From Laguncularia racemosa (taxonomy: Eukaryota; Streptophyta; Magnoliopsida; Myrtales; Combretaceae): 64,000 nt of DNA. A program made the position numbers and the translations under genes. The notes under the pieces were generated by a model that saw only the letters and a program-made list of their open reading frames with translations, did not search any database and was not told the origin of the DNA. The stretch is taken from positions 1,426,001 to 1,490,000 of the forward strand of contig JBBMOL010000073.1 in NCBI GenBank assembly GCA_037954665.1, read 5' to 3'. Positions 11,866-23,460 of this stretch are shown one piece after another (the first letter of the stretch is position 1; each line of letters opens with the position of its first letter).

Positions 11866-14800
11866 TCAATTAGTATCATCCATGTCAGTACTGTCTTTGC
11901 TTCCATTGTATTCTTCCACCTGCTCCTGCATACTTTTTCGCTTGCACCAACATAAATACTGAGGTATCGGTCCGTCCTCCCCAATAACCCAGGCATGCTG
12001 AGATACGGCATCCAGTGTGAGCCTTTCTTGTGGATCTGCATAGTAAACCTTACTCTTTCAAACATTTTTATTGAAGAAGGTAGGGCTTAGGTCTACTCTC
12101 AAACTACTCCAGTTCATCTAGATACCCAAATTCAATTGCACTAAAGCAGAATCAAGTTCAAGCTATTCAAATGGTTTATCAAATTGAACTTGAACATCAT
12201 GATATATGAATCCACAAGCTCGTGAAACAATTAGAGCTTGAGTTGAGCTCATGTGCAAGTTGAATTTGAGTCGAATTTGTGCATCATTATTATTTCAATT
12301 AGAAGAAAATTCTTAAACAAGCTTACTTGAATTGAGCTCAAACTTGTTGAGTACCACTTTGTGTTAAGTTCAAGCTTAAAATTCTAATTTTCAAGCTCAC
12401 TCAAAGATCAAATAATATATTGTCTCAACTCAATGACCTAGTTAACAATCTGACAAACAATCTAGAGGTCCTATATAGCAGGGGAATTTTAAAAGATCAT
12501 GTTTACTATGGTTAGAAGTACAAACCTTTACAAAGAAGACCCTCAAGTAAGTTCTTCAGTAAAGGGTTCATCTCATCTGGAAGTATTAAAGGGTTGTTTA
12601 CAATCTGGAAATCAAAATTCAAAAGATTAGTGTCATATGAGAAACTTGAAGAGAAAAATTAAGTCATTGATAGTGTTTTGTCCATCATATACCTTGTCAT
12701 ACTGGTCCTGCAGTGTTTCGCCAAGAAATGGATAATTTCCCATCACCATACAGTATAAAGTGACACCAACTGCCCATGTATCAGCAGCCCTTCCATGGTA
12801 CGTGTGACCTGTTTTCAATCAGAGAAACACAAAACAATTGAATCATTCATTCATTCCTACTGCCCTAAAAATGACTGATGTCTCCAGATTATTATGAAAA
12901 TCTGACCTACACAACACTCGGGTGCAGTGAAAACTGGAGTTCCAGGAGATCGGCGAAGCTCGTCATTGTCATCCTAAATCAAACATACAAACTTCAATCA
13001 ATTTCTTGAAAAAAGCTGAATGTACTGTCTTTGTCAACATAAGAAAATGAAGGCTGTGCCTTCACGAAACACTTCATATGATTGCGGTTCTATATGACCT
13101 ATACACTGAAGCGTCAAAGACACATTCAGTAAAATAATATGTTCTGATTTTGTATAAAGCAAACAGAAAATCTGAATAAAGGAATACCATCATAATTTTG
13201 AAGCAATGTTCTTGAATTGGTACTTGCCTCAAATACTTGGCTGACACTGAAGTCTCCTATCTTTACAGTACCAGAGCTAGTAACCAAAAGATTATCGGGC
13301 TTAATATCTCCATGAACTACATTCTGCATTGCTCGCAACAAAACATAAACATGACATTTAATATGGAACAAGAGGAAAATATATATCCTGATATGAAGAA
13401 TACAGATAGGGTAAAAAGTGAAAGTGCAGACATTCGCATATCACTTTTAACTTTTTCTTTCATTGGGCAAGTCATATCCCTTTTATTTTTCCTTTCAATG
13501 CCATGCTTCCACGATCCACAATGAAATGATTGATTCATGTAAATTATACTAGAATTCAAACACCTTATAACCGTTCAGTAATATGGGCATGCTAGAATAA
13601 AAAAATTACATTTTCATCTTGTCTAAAGGCTTAAAGCAAGTTTTCCACACCTCTAAAGTTGTTTGGAAAGTTTAAAAAAGAGGATAAAATTTCCAAATGC
13701 ACAAAATTAGAACCTCATGTGGAAAGGAAAAAAAAGTTACACTAGACCTAGCTCACACAATCCTCCATGTAATTCTATATAGAAAAGTGGAGCCACACAA
13801 TGTTTAAGTCTCCGATTTAAGGCTTTCCTTTGAGGATAAATTTGTCATGATTTGTGACCTTATATTAAGCTACTAATAGATGGTGATCCAGAGTTCAGTT
13901 TCTGATCATGTTACATAGGGTAACTCATTTAGTTATTACAGCATCATCCAAGGAAATGATTTAAATAACCCAAAAAGCAGCTGATACGCATGCATGGAAA
14001 TAGGAACATACATGTGCATGGAGATACATCAAACCAGAAACAATGTCCCGCAAGTATTTTCTGGCTGTATTTTCTCCAATTCCACCAGGTGGACCAGATC
14101 CATCACAAGCCCATTTTCCATCAACGTATTCAAGAACTAAACAAAATTGAGTTTGTCACAGTCATGACTAAATCTGAATAAACATCTCCTAGATATCAAA
14201 AGGTTGTTATGCAGAATACCCATGTAGAAGTGATCAGTGTCTGGGTCATCAATCACCTCAACAAGGTTGACTATATTAGGGTGGTGTAGCATCTTCATGA
14301 TTAAAACCTAGAGGAAAGAAAAGAGTATACAAGTTAATCTGCAACCCAAAGAAAAACAACATCAAATAATTAAATAACAATGGAACCTACTTCTCGAAGA
14401 ACATCTGACATAGCAGTCTCTGAAGGTGAAACCCGCAGCTTTAGCAAATGAGATTTATGAAATGCCTGCAAGAGATTTTATGGATAATTAGATACCTAAT
14501 AGGTATGAAATTTATTTCTTCTGTCTGAGGAAAGGATGGACCTTTGTGGAGAATTTGCATAGTATAAAAGCTCATGTGCACGTATTACACTGTAAATGAT
14601 TCAGTAAACACACTACCTTAATTGCATAATGCTTTCCATCAACACGGCTTTGATACAAAACCTGTTAAATATGCAAGGACAAGAACTGTTTAAGAGTTTC
14701 TCCACCTGATGAAACAATATGCATGAGAATCATGGATCATCAAAAGAAGAACCACTTAACCACTTACCACTTTACCATAGCTACCAGAGCCAATCTTGCA

Positions 14801-16397
14801 TTCACGAACATATTCATTAACTGTTTTATTCCCATTTTCATCCTGAAAGCATACGATCATGAATGTTTAGACAAAGTAGATGCAAGCCTTAGAATCCAAT
14901 GGTCTGCAGTGGATGGGGTGACAAGTGCCAAGAACCTACATGGCAACCACAATCTCAAAGCAGCATATGTAGAAAACCAACACATTTCCAAACTTTAGAT
15001 TCTTATACAGTCAAATGCATAATTTGAAAAAAAAAATAATAATAATAACACCTCATAAGAAACTGAAGAATGCATCATATCTAGCAGATGATAGACAAAC
15101 TTATGGAGATGATGGTGCAAGAGACTAAGAAAAACTCAAGTCTAACTACCATTACATAAATGGAAGTAGTCAACACCATCTAGAGAAATAGTATCTTTTT
15201 CTTCAGGTAAAGTCAATTCAGAGAAACTAGTATATAGTATGTCAAGATCACAAAAGTAATATTCCTTTAATATTTTAAAGGAATATTTACATCATACTAC
15301 GTCTAAGAATCTGAATTCATTAGCAATCTCAATGTTAACAGTGGTTGAATGACTGCAAATTAAGAGAGAAATCTCCATCCAGAAGTGAGGAAAATGTTAT
15401 CACGTGTACATGTTTCCCATTTTTGCTTCTTTCAGAGAGAGGGGGGTTTGTTCAAAAAAAAAAAAAAGAGAGAGAGAGAGATAAGGGGAAGCCCCTGAAG
15501 TTCATGTAAATTGATTACCAAAACAACTATGACAGGCAGCTAAAAACCTCACTTTGACTGAACAATCTGAGCCAACTCATACATTATCAGCTCCCTTATA
15601 TTACACGAAAGGCCAAAAAGAGAAGGCTTCCATACTCTTACCAAAGAGCAATCAGGCCTCTGAACAGTGTTTTGGGGCAATTTAGCACCTGGAAAATTTC
15701 AATGGCAATCCAATTGAGAATTTGGTTCAACAACCCAAGCCAACTTTTTAACACACAACCACAGTTTCATCAGAATGAAACCTACTATAATGATAAGCAT
15801 TCTTCAATTAACAGTGTCTCTATCAGGCCATTCCAAGAGTTCAAGGACCAAATTCAGTCAAATGAGGGTTTATAAACCACATACACTTTGGTGAAAGTCT
15901 CTTGTAATTTGGTTCATCCTTTTGGGTCTTTAAATAAAAGATGTGGATGAAATGTACCACTACACCAGAAGAGAAATTGTAGGCTTGCTGAGAAACTGGT
16001 GAATTATTCATAGGCCATAGTGACAACTAGTTGATAAGAAAAAAATTAGCAGTTTCATAATTCAAACCAGTACCTCTGAGCGAACAACTTTATGTGTTTC
16101 TTTGACAGGAACTTGCCTGCAAATCATGCCATTCTCTTCTCTAAACCTCAAAATCTCTTCTGAACGTTTCGCACGGTGCAGGGGCTCACTTTCGTCACAA
16201 TGAGTACTATCAGTGACCTCACCATTGTAGGAAAAATCATCATCATCATCCTCAATATCATCATCCAACAGTGGCTCCCGTGAAAGATTTTTATTGAAGC
16301 CAGAGGTGGGCCTATACACTCTTCTCGGCTTCCTTGCAAATCCAAAGCAACTGCAGCAGCCCATTAATTTCTCAAATGAATTGCTCTTACTGAACAT
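11866..16397 (-). CDS. GRIK/SnAK-type serine/threonine kinase, upstream kinase of SnRK1
   Basis: Eleven coding exons, high to low: 16397-16074, 14842-14768, 14661-14617, 14465-14391, 14307-14220, 14136-14012, 13323-13228, 12973-12907, 12808-12693, 12604-12526, 12035-11866. They total 1260 nt, 419 residues plus stop, with every junction in phase. Arabidopsis GRIK1/2 are about 400 residues. Visible features are a Cys-rich N-terminus (13-19), an acidic run near 45-55, a Gly loop G126-x-G-S-Y-G131, catalytic K148, helix-C E173, HGDIKPDN at 248-255 (HGD, so non-RD), DFSVS at 268-272 instead of DFG, and PGTP then APE at 286-295. HGD and DFS are family traits. The family phosphorylates the SnRK1 activation loop in energy signalling and was first found through geminivirus Rep binding; both facts are known from Arabidopsis. 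Intron 7 has a GC donor; the other nine start with GT. An in-frame TAA at 16427-16425 supports the start. Function is inferred from similarity. Confidence 0.93.
12110..12440. repeat. repeat inside kinase intron 10
   Basis: Lies between exon 10 (ends 12526) and exon 11 (starts 12035). It is rich in TTCAAG, GAGCTTGAGTTGAGCTC and CTCAAACTTGTTGAGTAC words and resembles the copy at 10590-10860. It makes intron 10 unusually rich in these words but does not disturb the splice sites. The family is not identified. Confidence 0.5.
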
Positions 16398-17960
16398 GAG
16401 AAAATTTTGGCCTTTAAGTATCTGTTACAAAATTCAGCACACAAAAAACCTGCAAAATTCACAAACCCCTTATAGCTCCACCGAAAAAAAAAGACCATAT
16501 ACCAATATCAGAAATTATATTTGAGAACGAAAAAAAAAAAAGTGTACTACAGAGACAAATCCAGCCAGTGACACGTCAAGACTAGCCTAAAGATGAATCC
16601 AAATCAACACTACAAAGCACAAAATTATTTATTTGCGATGATTAACCATTTTGACATGACTTCAGTTAAGCACACAAAGGACCTGCAAATCACAAACCCC
16701 TTCATATCTCAAAATAACAAACTCCAGACACGAACTTCAGAATTTGTGCCAAGCCCATCGAACTACTGCGTGCCCCTCCATATTTTTTTTAGAAAAAAGG
16801 GGCTCCACAAAACCATTTCAGAATCTGTAACTTCAAAGGGAAAAAAACTACCACATACATTGCTCAGTACAGATACAAATCCCGACAGTGACATGACAAC
16901 TGTAACCAAAACATAATCCAAAACTGACACAATCAAGCATGAAAGTAACTATTTGCAATATATAACCAATCCGATACAACTTTGACACGAAGCAAAAACC
17001 TCTGAAAAATGGCAACACCAATTGTCCTCCACAAAAGAACCCAAAAGCTCATACACTGACATCAGCTCAAAATCTATGCAATCAGAATAATAGCCCAGGT
17101 TACAGGAAAAACAAATTACCAACCTGTTAAAAAGAGAAAAAAATTGGGGCTTAAAGCCCAAGCCAGCTATGCTATTCCAATGGATGCCATTCAGATAGAT
17201 GAACAAAACAGCTGATTATATTACAATAATCCCTAATGAAAGCCAGCATCGCGAAAACTCCAGTCTTTATAACGTCATGCAACACCACCACAACATGTTG
17301 ACCTTTCCCACTGTACACCAAAAAAAAGAAAAGAAAAAAGAAAACCAATGAAGTTTGTATTTTATTTGCAATAATCGACAAAATGTACAAACTACATAGA
17401 CATATGACCTCACTAAACAACCAAGTCACATAGAAACCTCAGAATACATTAAAATATTTATTTAATCAATCATACCCTTTTAAGTTTGTCAATTAAATTC
17501 AAGAAGCTTACCTTTTTTTATTTAATTGGAAGTAAGGAAAAAAAAAAACACACGTACTTGATGACGAATTCTTAAGACAGATCCAAAACTAAACAAATAA
17601 ATCAACAATCGAAGCAGATCTTCAAAAACCCAAGTTTAAAGAGAATTTCAAGAAGCAAAACCCTAGGGGAAAATCTTTGAGGCGAATGATGGAATTGGGA
17701 TGGGAGTTTGAGATTGTGCGAGGAACATAAAAAGGGGCTTGAATTGAATTGAATTGGGTGTTACGAAAAAGGAAGGCCGTAGCCGTGGTGCGGAAAATGG
17801 GGATGAAAATGTAAATTAAGAAAGTATGGGGGGGGGTAAAGAGCAGAGAAAAGGGAGAAGCGTATCCGTTGAAGGAGAGCGAGATACGGAGACAGAACAG
17901 AAGAATCGCTATGAGACAAGTGACCCCATGACAGGACGGGGATAGATCACAGACGCCCCA
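16398..17960 (-). promoter_or_regulatory. 5' leader, leader intron and promoter region of the kinase gene
   Basis: A likely leader intron runs from a donor AG|GTAAGC at 17512/17511 to an acceptor TTTTGCAG at 16450 or TGTAACAG at 16422. An alternative donor GTACGT lies near 17557. The first exon would cover roughly 17.5-17.7 kb, where the sequence is CT-rich on the minus strand and contains a telo-box. The first coding exon begins at 16397. The exact start site and TATA box are not resolved. Confidence 0.5.
17658..17665. promoter_or_regulatory. telo-box AAACCCTA
   Basis: AAACCCTA on the plus strand (TAGGGTTT on the gene strand), directly followed by GGGG, in the presumed leader of the kinase gene. 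Telo-boxes are frequent near plant transcription starts, especially of genes active in dividing tissue (established). That fits the reported accumulation of GRIK proteins in young tissue, but regulation here is inference. Confidence 0.45.
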
Positions 17961-18744
17961 GAATGGCCAGGTCAGTACCCAATGTTTGCGGGGCTGGTAA
18001 GAGGAAATGCAACTTCCTTATTTCCTTTTCCTTTGTAGAAACCAACGTAGGTTACTGCTTGTCCTATGTGAGACTAAGAATGATATTTAGGGTTTTTATT
18101 TTAATCATAAAATTTTTGTACTGCATGTTAGAAAATAGGGGCATCCTATTTTTTTTTCTTTTTTAAAAAAAGGACTACTTCAAAAGTAATCCGTCAAACT
18201 ATTTTTTTTTTTTTAAAAAAGCTGTTATTTTATTTTATTATAAAAAAAACTATTTAAAATACAAAGAAATTATAGATAAAACCTACTATTTAGCCGGATG
18301 CAAGATTATTACTTTCTTTCTCCTCATTTGCACAAAACCTCTTTTTCTCTCTAAAATCGTTCAATATCATGATTTATAAATTGTAGCTTAAGCATGTGAT
18401 TTCTTTGTTAACATACATCCATGAAAGTAAAATTGTATCTAAAAGTTGAGATTTTATTATAGCATTTAGCAAACTATTTTTGCTGCTATCATACTAAAAA
18501 AAAAAATTTTCCCAAAGGAGTAAACTTACCTAATTCTCTCTTAGTTTCGATGGGCTTTTTATTCAATGACACATTTATTCTTCCAATCTAGATTTTTTTA
18601 GTAGTCCAACTGTTTAAAGTCATATAACTAACATGCAATCTACATATTTATATGAAAATCCCGTAGTGACAAAATTGACAACTAGATAATTATCGTACAA
18701 TTTTCACATTGATTAGAGTTGGGGAGAGTCACAAAGCATATGAG

Positions 18745-18779
<35 letters not shown>

Positions 18780-19372
18780 CTCATGATAGTAAAAATTACT
18801 ATCATATTTACCATATAAGTGTTTTCAATTCAATATAGTACATCTTTAATTGAAAATTATATAAACTAATTAAAAATATTTGATTTGATGAAAAAAGCTT
18901 TAAAACTTTATTAATAGAGGTGCACTTACAATACATGTGCCAAAATTTTAAATATCAATATATAAAAATAAAATGTGAAATTATGGTTTTGGAATAAGTT
19001 TTGGGTCTTGTTTCAAAAGTCTATAGGGTTTTTGATCAAATTTTGGAAAGTCTTGATGGATATCAGGTTAGATTTTAGTTTCATAAAAGCTATCCCAAAT
19101 TAATTCTAGTTGTACCTCTAGTGGAGACTAGACTTTTCCTCCTATTATAATTATCCCATTTCGAATATTTGATAAGATTATTTTTCCCCAATCAAGATGA
19201 TCCCTAACTTCATCCCAATTGCTTTTAGTAAAGTGGTGTTCTGCTTTAAGTAAAGTGTTGTTCTAAGTCAATCAAATTATGTCAATGGAGAAAACGCTAG
19301 ATAGTCCAATCAAAGATGTGGTTTACATCATACTGGTCTATTAACCCCTTGACAAAGTAACTTTATCTCATG
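17961..19372. other. intergenic AT-rich DNA
   Basis: No gene recognised. A 67-codon open frame at 17963-18166 has no domain features. Contains an (ATT)n microsatellite and poly-A/T runs. Confidence 0.55.
18747..18779. repeat. (ATT)n microsatellite
   Basis: Eleven uninterrupted trinucleotide units. Confidence 0.95.
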
Positions 19373-19380
19373 ATTAATAT

Positions 19381-20187
19381 TAAGGGTGAGTGGGTAATCT
19401 TATTTTATAGGGTACCCACTCATACTTTACTCAATTGGATATATTCTAAATATTTATTGAGATTCATAGGGCAAGTTTTTAAGTATAGATTTTTTTTAAA
19501 GCTACTCTTATAGGATGGGGTATGAGTATGGGGTTTTTCTACCTTATACACACCCTATAACCTATATTTTAAGATATGTAGGATACAAGTTCCAATGTAC
19601 TATGTATCGACTTTATTAAAAATTATTAAATTATATTGATAAACAATAAACAATATCATTATATTTTTCAACTAATGAACTTTTTAGTAAAAAAATAAAT
19701 AAAGGAGCTCAAGTCTATATTTTAATAACCTAAATGACTAAACTAATATCGCCTCCCTCACTTTACATTTTCATTTTTTTTCCCTTGTTCTTCCCCTATT
19801 TCCCTTTTCGACTTTATGTTTTCCATTCTTTTTTCTTATTATTTCCTATTTGATAAATAGTTTCATGACATAAACTTGAAACAATGAAGAGATAAAAATT
19901 TACTTTTTTATTTTACTTTATAAGTTTTGCATATGAAAATTTTGTAATATTACATACAAATTAATTTTCCATTAACATATAAACTTGCAACTTATAAAAA
20001 GAAATATAAAATTTATAGGTTCCACCGAGTACTCTATATCCCATATATTTTACAAAGTATAGGATACACAATAGTTTTAAGGTATTACAAAATAGGTTCT
20101 AGCTCTAGAATTTAGGAATTTGTATCTTACAAGGTAGGATATAAGTAGAGTCCTATATTCTATTTGCCCTATATCCACTCACCTCTA
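19381..20187 (+). mobile_element. hAT-like non-autonomous element, copy 2 (intact ends)
   Basis: 807 bp. The left end TAAGGGTGAGTGG and the reverse complement of the right end TAGAGGTGAGTGG match at 12 of 13 positions. The flanks are a perfect 8-bp direct repeat, ATTAATAT at 19373-19380 and 20188-20195. An 8-bp duplication with TARGGGTG-like ends is the hAT signature. There is no transposase frame, so it must have moved using an enzyme from elsewhere. It is the best-preserved of the copies and defines the family ends. Confidence 0.85.
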
Positions 20188-20195
20188 ATTAATAT

Positions 20196-22569
20196 GTATT
20201 TGATGTAATCATGGAGGTAATTAATAAGCTGGAAAAAAGGAATCAACAATAAAGAACAAGTTTTTAAAAAAATCCATTGAAATGCAATTATGGAGTTCAA
20301 GATAAGGTAGACTTGCAAAAGGTTAGACACAAGTCTTTCTATTACAAAAGATTATAATTTTAATAGTGATTTCAAGGAGATTTGATACTTGGAGACTTTC
20401 TTGTATTTTCAATCTGAAGCTCATAAAAATGTAGGTATTCTCCAAATTCAATTGTATAATTTTTTTTGTTAGCAATTTCAATTTAAACACTATGGTTACA
20501 ACATTAGAATTTATGAAGGACCATAGATGGAAAATTAAAATATCAAACATCTCAATGTGTTAGATATCAAAAGTAAGGATTTTATACTTTTGTTGTTTGG
20601 TGTAAGTAAATCAATGTTTAGTACTCTATATGATTTAAATAAGGGACAAATTTTTCATTCATATTTTTATATAGGTAATGATAACAATGAATCTAGAAAT
20701 GACATAACCACTTGTAAAAAATAAAAAAACAAAAAAAAAACATTATTAAAGCATTAAAGCAAAAAAAAAAATCCAATAAAATTAGATTTTAGTTAAAGTG
20801 AAAAATGCCTAATAATGAACCTTCTTTTACATGGGATGTGTGTTTCAAGATGGTAATATTTGTTGATACTTGATGTGGTTGACAATGGTCATTGGTCATT
20901 TAGAATTGGGATCAAGTAAATGGGTCATTGCATGACTAATGGGGTTAGGAAATAAAATTGAAGTGGGTAAACAAGAGGTTGATCACCTCGATAAAAGGCT
21001 CAAATAGATGAGTAGTAGGCTAACTAGCGACAGTTAAGATGATTTGACAAATTAGGATGAGATAACAAAGTTTAGCACCAAAGTTTGCAATTGTTTGGGC
21101 TTGAGGAATCTAAGACTAATTATCTATAATGCTTCAAAACTTAGGACATTGCAACTAAGTACATCACACTAAAAATAATCTCCAAAAATTTACATAACTA
21201 AGTAACTCATCAAAGTCTTACTTTATCTTATCAAACCACAAACAAACAAAAAACATGTCATTGGAGTCCACATTGGCTCCTATAACCATTGAGAATACTA
21301 ATACAAGTACTTGATTAAATTAACATAATTGAACATAACTACCACATAAGAGTTTGATCTCTAAATATATTAAACAACTGAACCTCACAATTATCTAATG
21401 AAACCCCACATCATCTACTCTTCATAGTATACATACTCCACATCATTTTTTAGGTCATGATACAAGTCATAACTTAGCATGTTAGTATAGTTAATATCAA
21501 TGGAAGTACCTATAGCTAAAAAAGATTTCCACAAGAGGTAAGCTAGAGACTAATACATGAAAATCATCAAGCACATACGAATGTCAATGTGTCATTCACA
21601 CAAGTACATATCCATAATAATTAATGCACAATAACCCATTTAACTATATTTCATTTAGGTGATATAAATAGCACAATCTTAGCATCTTAGGGGTATCTCA
21701 TGACCCCACAACACATATATAAAAATATACATATATGATATTGAGTATTTGCCAATACTTTAGAGTCTAAAATCAACCTAAATTTACTTGTGTCATTTTG
21801 ATGTACAACTTTAGTTGGTACACCATCACAGACATATTATTGAGGTGCCACACTGACATCATTGGTACTCTAAGTATCAACCATAGCTGAGTACAAGCAA
21901 TACAAAGATGCATATTCATTTAAGTTCACTTAATTCTAATCTTAACATGCATAGGCAACAAACAAGATAATCATGTACTTGAAATAGGTAGCTTAACTAA
22001 TTCTTAGATTTCTTGTACGCTAACGAGTGATATAAAATATAGATACATTCGCTTAATGCTTTATTCAAGTTGCTTATAAATCAACTTGTTCTCTTTAACT
22101 ATCTATTTAACCTTTCTATCTAACTTCTTACTTAATTTTTACTTCCCTTAACCCTTTACTGAACCTTTTGCCTAACCCTCTAATTAACTTTTATCCTCTT
22201 CATTGCTTTATCGAACCTTTTGACTAACATTTTGATTAATATTTACTGCATTTAACTCTTCATTAAACTTTCTTACTAATTTTTACTCTACTTAACCCTT
22301 TACTGCACTTCTAAGCAACCTTCTGATTACCTTATCACTTAACAATCTTTCAACTTTTAGAGAAAAATTTCAAGAGAAAATATAGCAAATTTTATAATAA
22401 AGGCTAAGAAAAACAATTAGAATTCTATCTTAATTAAGTAAAAATATAAATCAATTAAAGGGAGAGAGAGAGAGGGAAATGATTCATATCATATAATTGA
22501 ACTTCCACTACTTAAAAACCTTCCATTGAACTTAAGAATGCAAAATAAAATCCTTACTTCCATACATAC
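20196..22569. other. intergenic, no gene recognised
   Basis: AT-rich, with no supported gene. Part of it (about 21-22 kb) resembles degenerate LTR body sequence in texture, but no boundary or coding remnant could be established. A degenerate tandem repeat lies at 22085-22330. Confidence 0.5.
22085..22330. repeat. degenerate ~50-bp tandem repeat
   Basis: Roughly four imperfect units around CTTTACTGAACCTTTTG followed by CTAA and TTTTTACT. Two units begin CTTTACTGAACCTTTTG and CTTTATCGAACCTTTTG about 53 bp apart. It is pyrimidine-rich and non-coding. Confidence 0.5.
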
Positions 22570-23460
22570 TGTAAATATCTTATTTTTGCCCTCTATTAAT
22601 TATTTTTTGTTTAAATTAGGTTAGATTTACAAAAAATAAAATAAAATAGCAAAAAAATGAAGAATAATAAAAATAAAACGATGAAAATTATACAAAAAAA
22701 TTAAAAATACAAAAAAAAATTAAAAATGTCATTTTTGGCTAAAACTAAAATATATATATATATATAAGTTGGGTATGTAGACCAATTTTCAAGTGCAACC
22801 AATAAAAAATGGCCTAGGATTTTATTTTATTTTAAATATATTTTATTTGTAATAAAAAAGGATAAAGAAGCCTAGCCTAATTAGATAAGGCTTTGGATAT
22901 GCACATGAAGAAGTTAAATCTTAGAAGGTCATGGGATTGAGTTGATGGGTGCACATTGTGCAACAGTTTTAAGATTTAATAAAATCTGCCTTAGATTTAA
23001 TGATTCTTAAAGATTGGCATAAAGAACGTTAGTTTTAAGATTTGATAACAAAATCAAACCAAAATAAACATTATCTTAACACTGGCAATCTTTGATTAAA
23101 CCCCATCCATACCTTTAAAGGAGATTATAAGTTTTCACTTCAAAATAATAGTTTGAAGACACAATCAAAATCACTTGAGATAGCTCTAAATATTAGGATT
23201 ATTAGCATTCTCTCTAGAAAAAAAAATGGTGAAAACCATGTATATCTTCTCTTTAAAAGTTCTTGTACCAGAGAGGAAATTGTAGCATTAAACTAGCATT
23301 TTTATAATCTAGGCTCTTAAGGATTTGTAAAAATATTGTCTTGGAGTTTAATTTGTTTAAGCATGTAATCAATCAAGGACTTGTGATCTAACATTAGGTG
23401 TTCTCAAACCACTACTATTGCATTCTTTACCTTCAATTAGCCTAAGTTAGGAATGCAACT
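22570..23460 (+). repeat. possible degenerate LTR related to the one at 697
   Basis: Starts TGTAAATATCTTATTTTTGCCC, close to TGTAAACACCCCATTTTTGCCC at 697. It is likewise followed by a run of AAAAATAAAA-type sequence. No partner LTR, primer site or target duplication was found and the right edge is arbitrary, so this could be a decayed solo LTR. Confidence 0.3.

Noticed and set aside
13126..13559. Open frames of 80-95 codons overlapping kinase exon 7 and intron 6
   Set aside because: One contains exon 7 with intron read-through at both ends; the others are intron or antisense.
16062..16397. Stand-alone 111-residue protein
   Set aside because: It is coding exon 1 of the kinase read three codons past its splice donor; the next exon continues the family sequence in phase.
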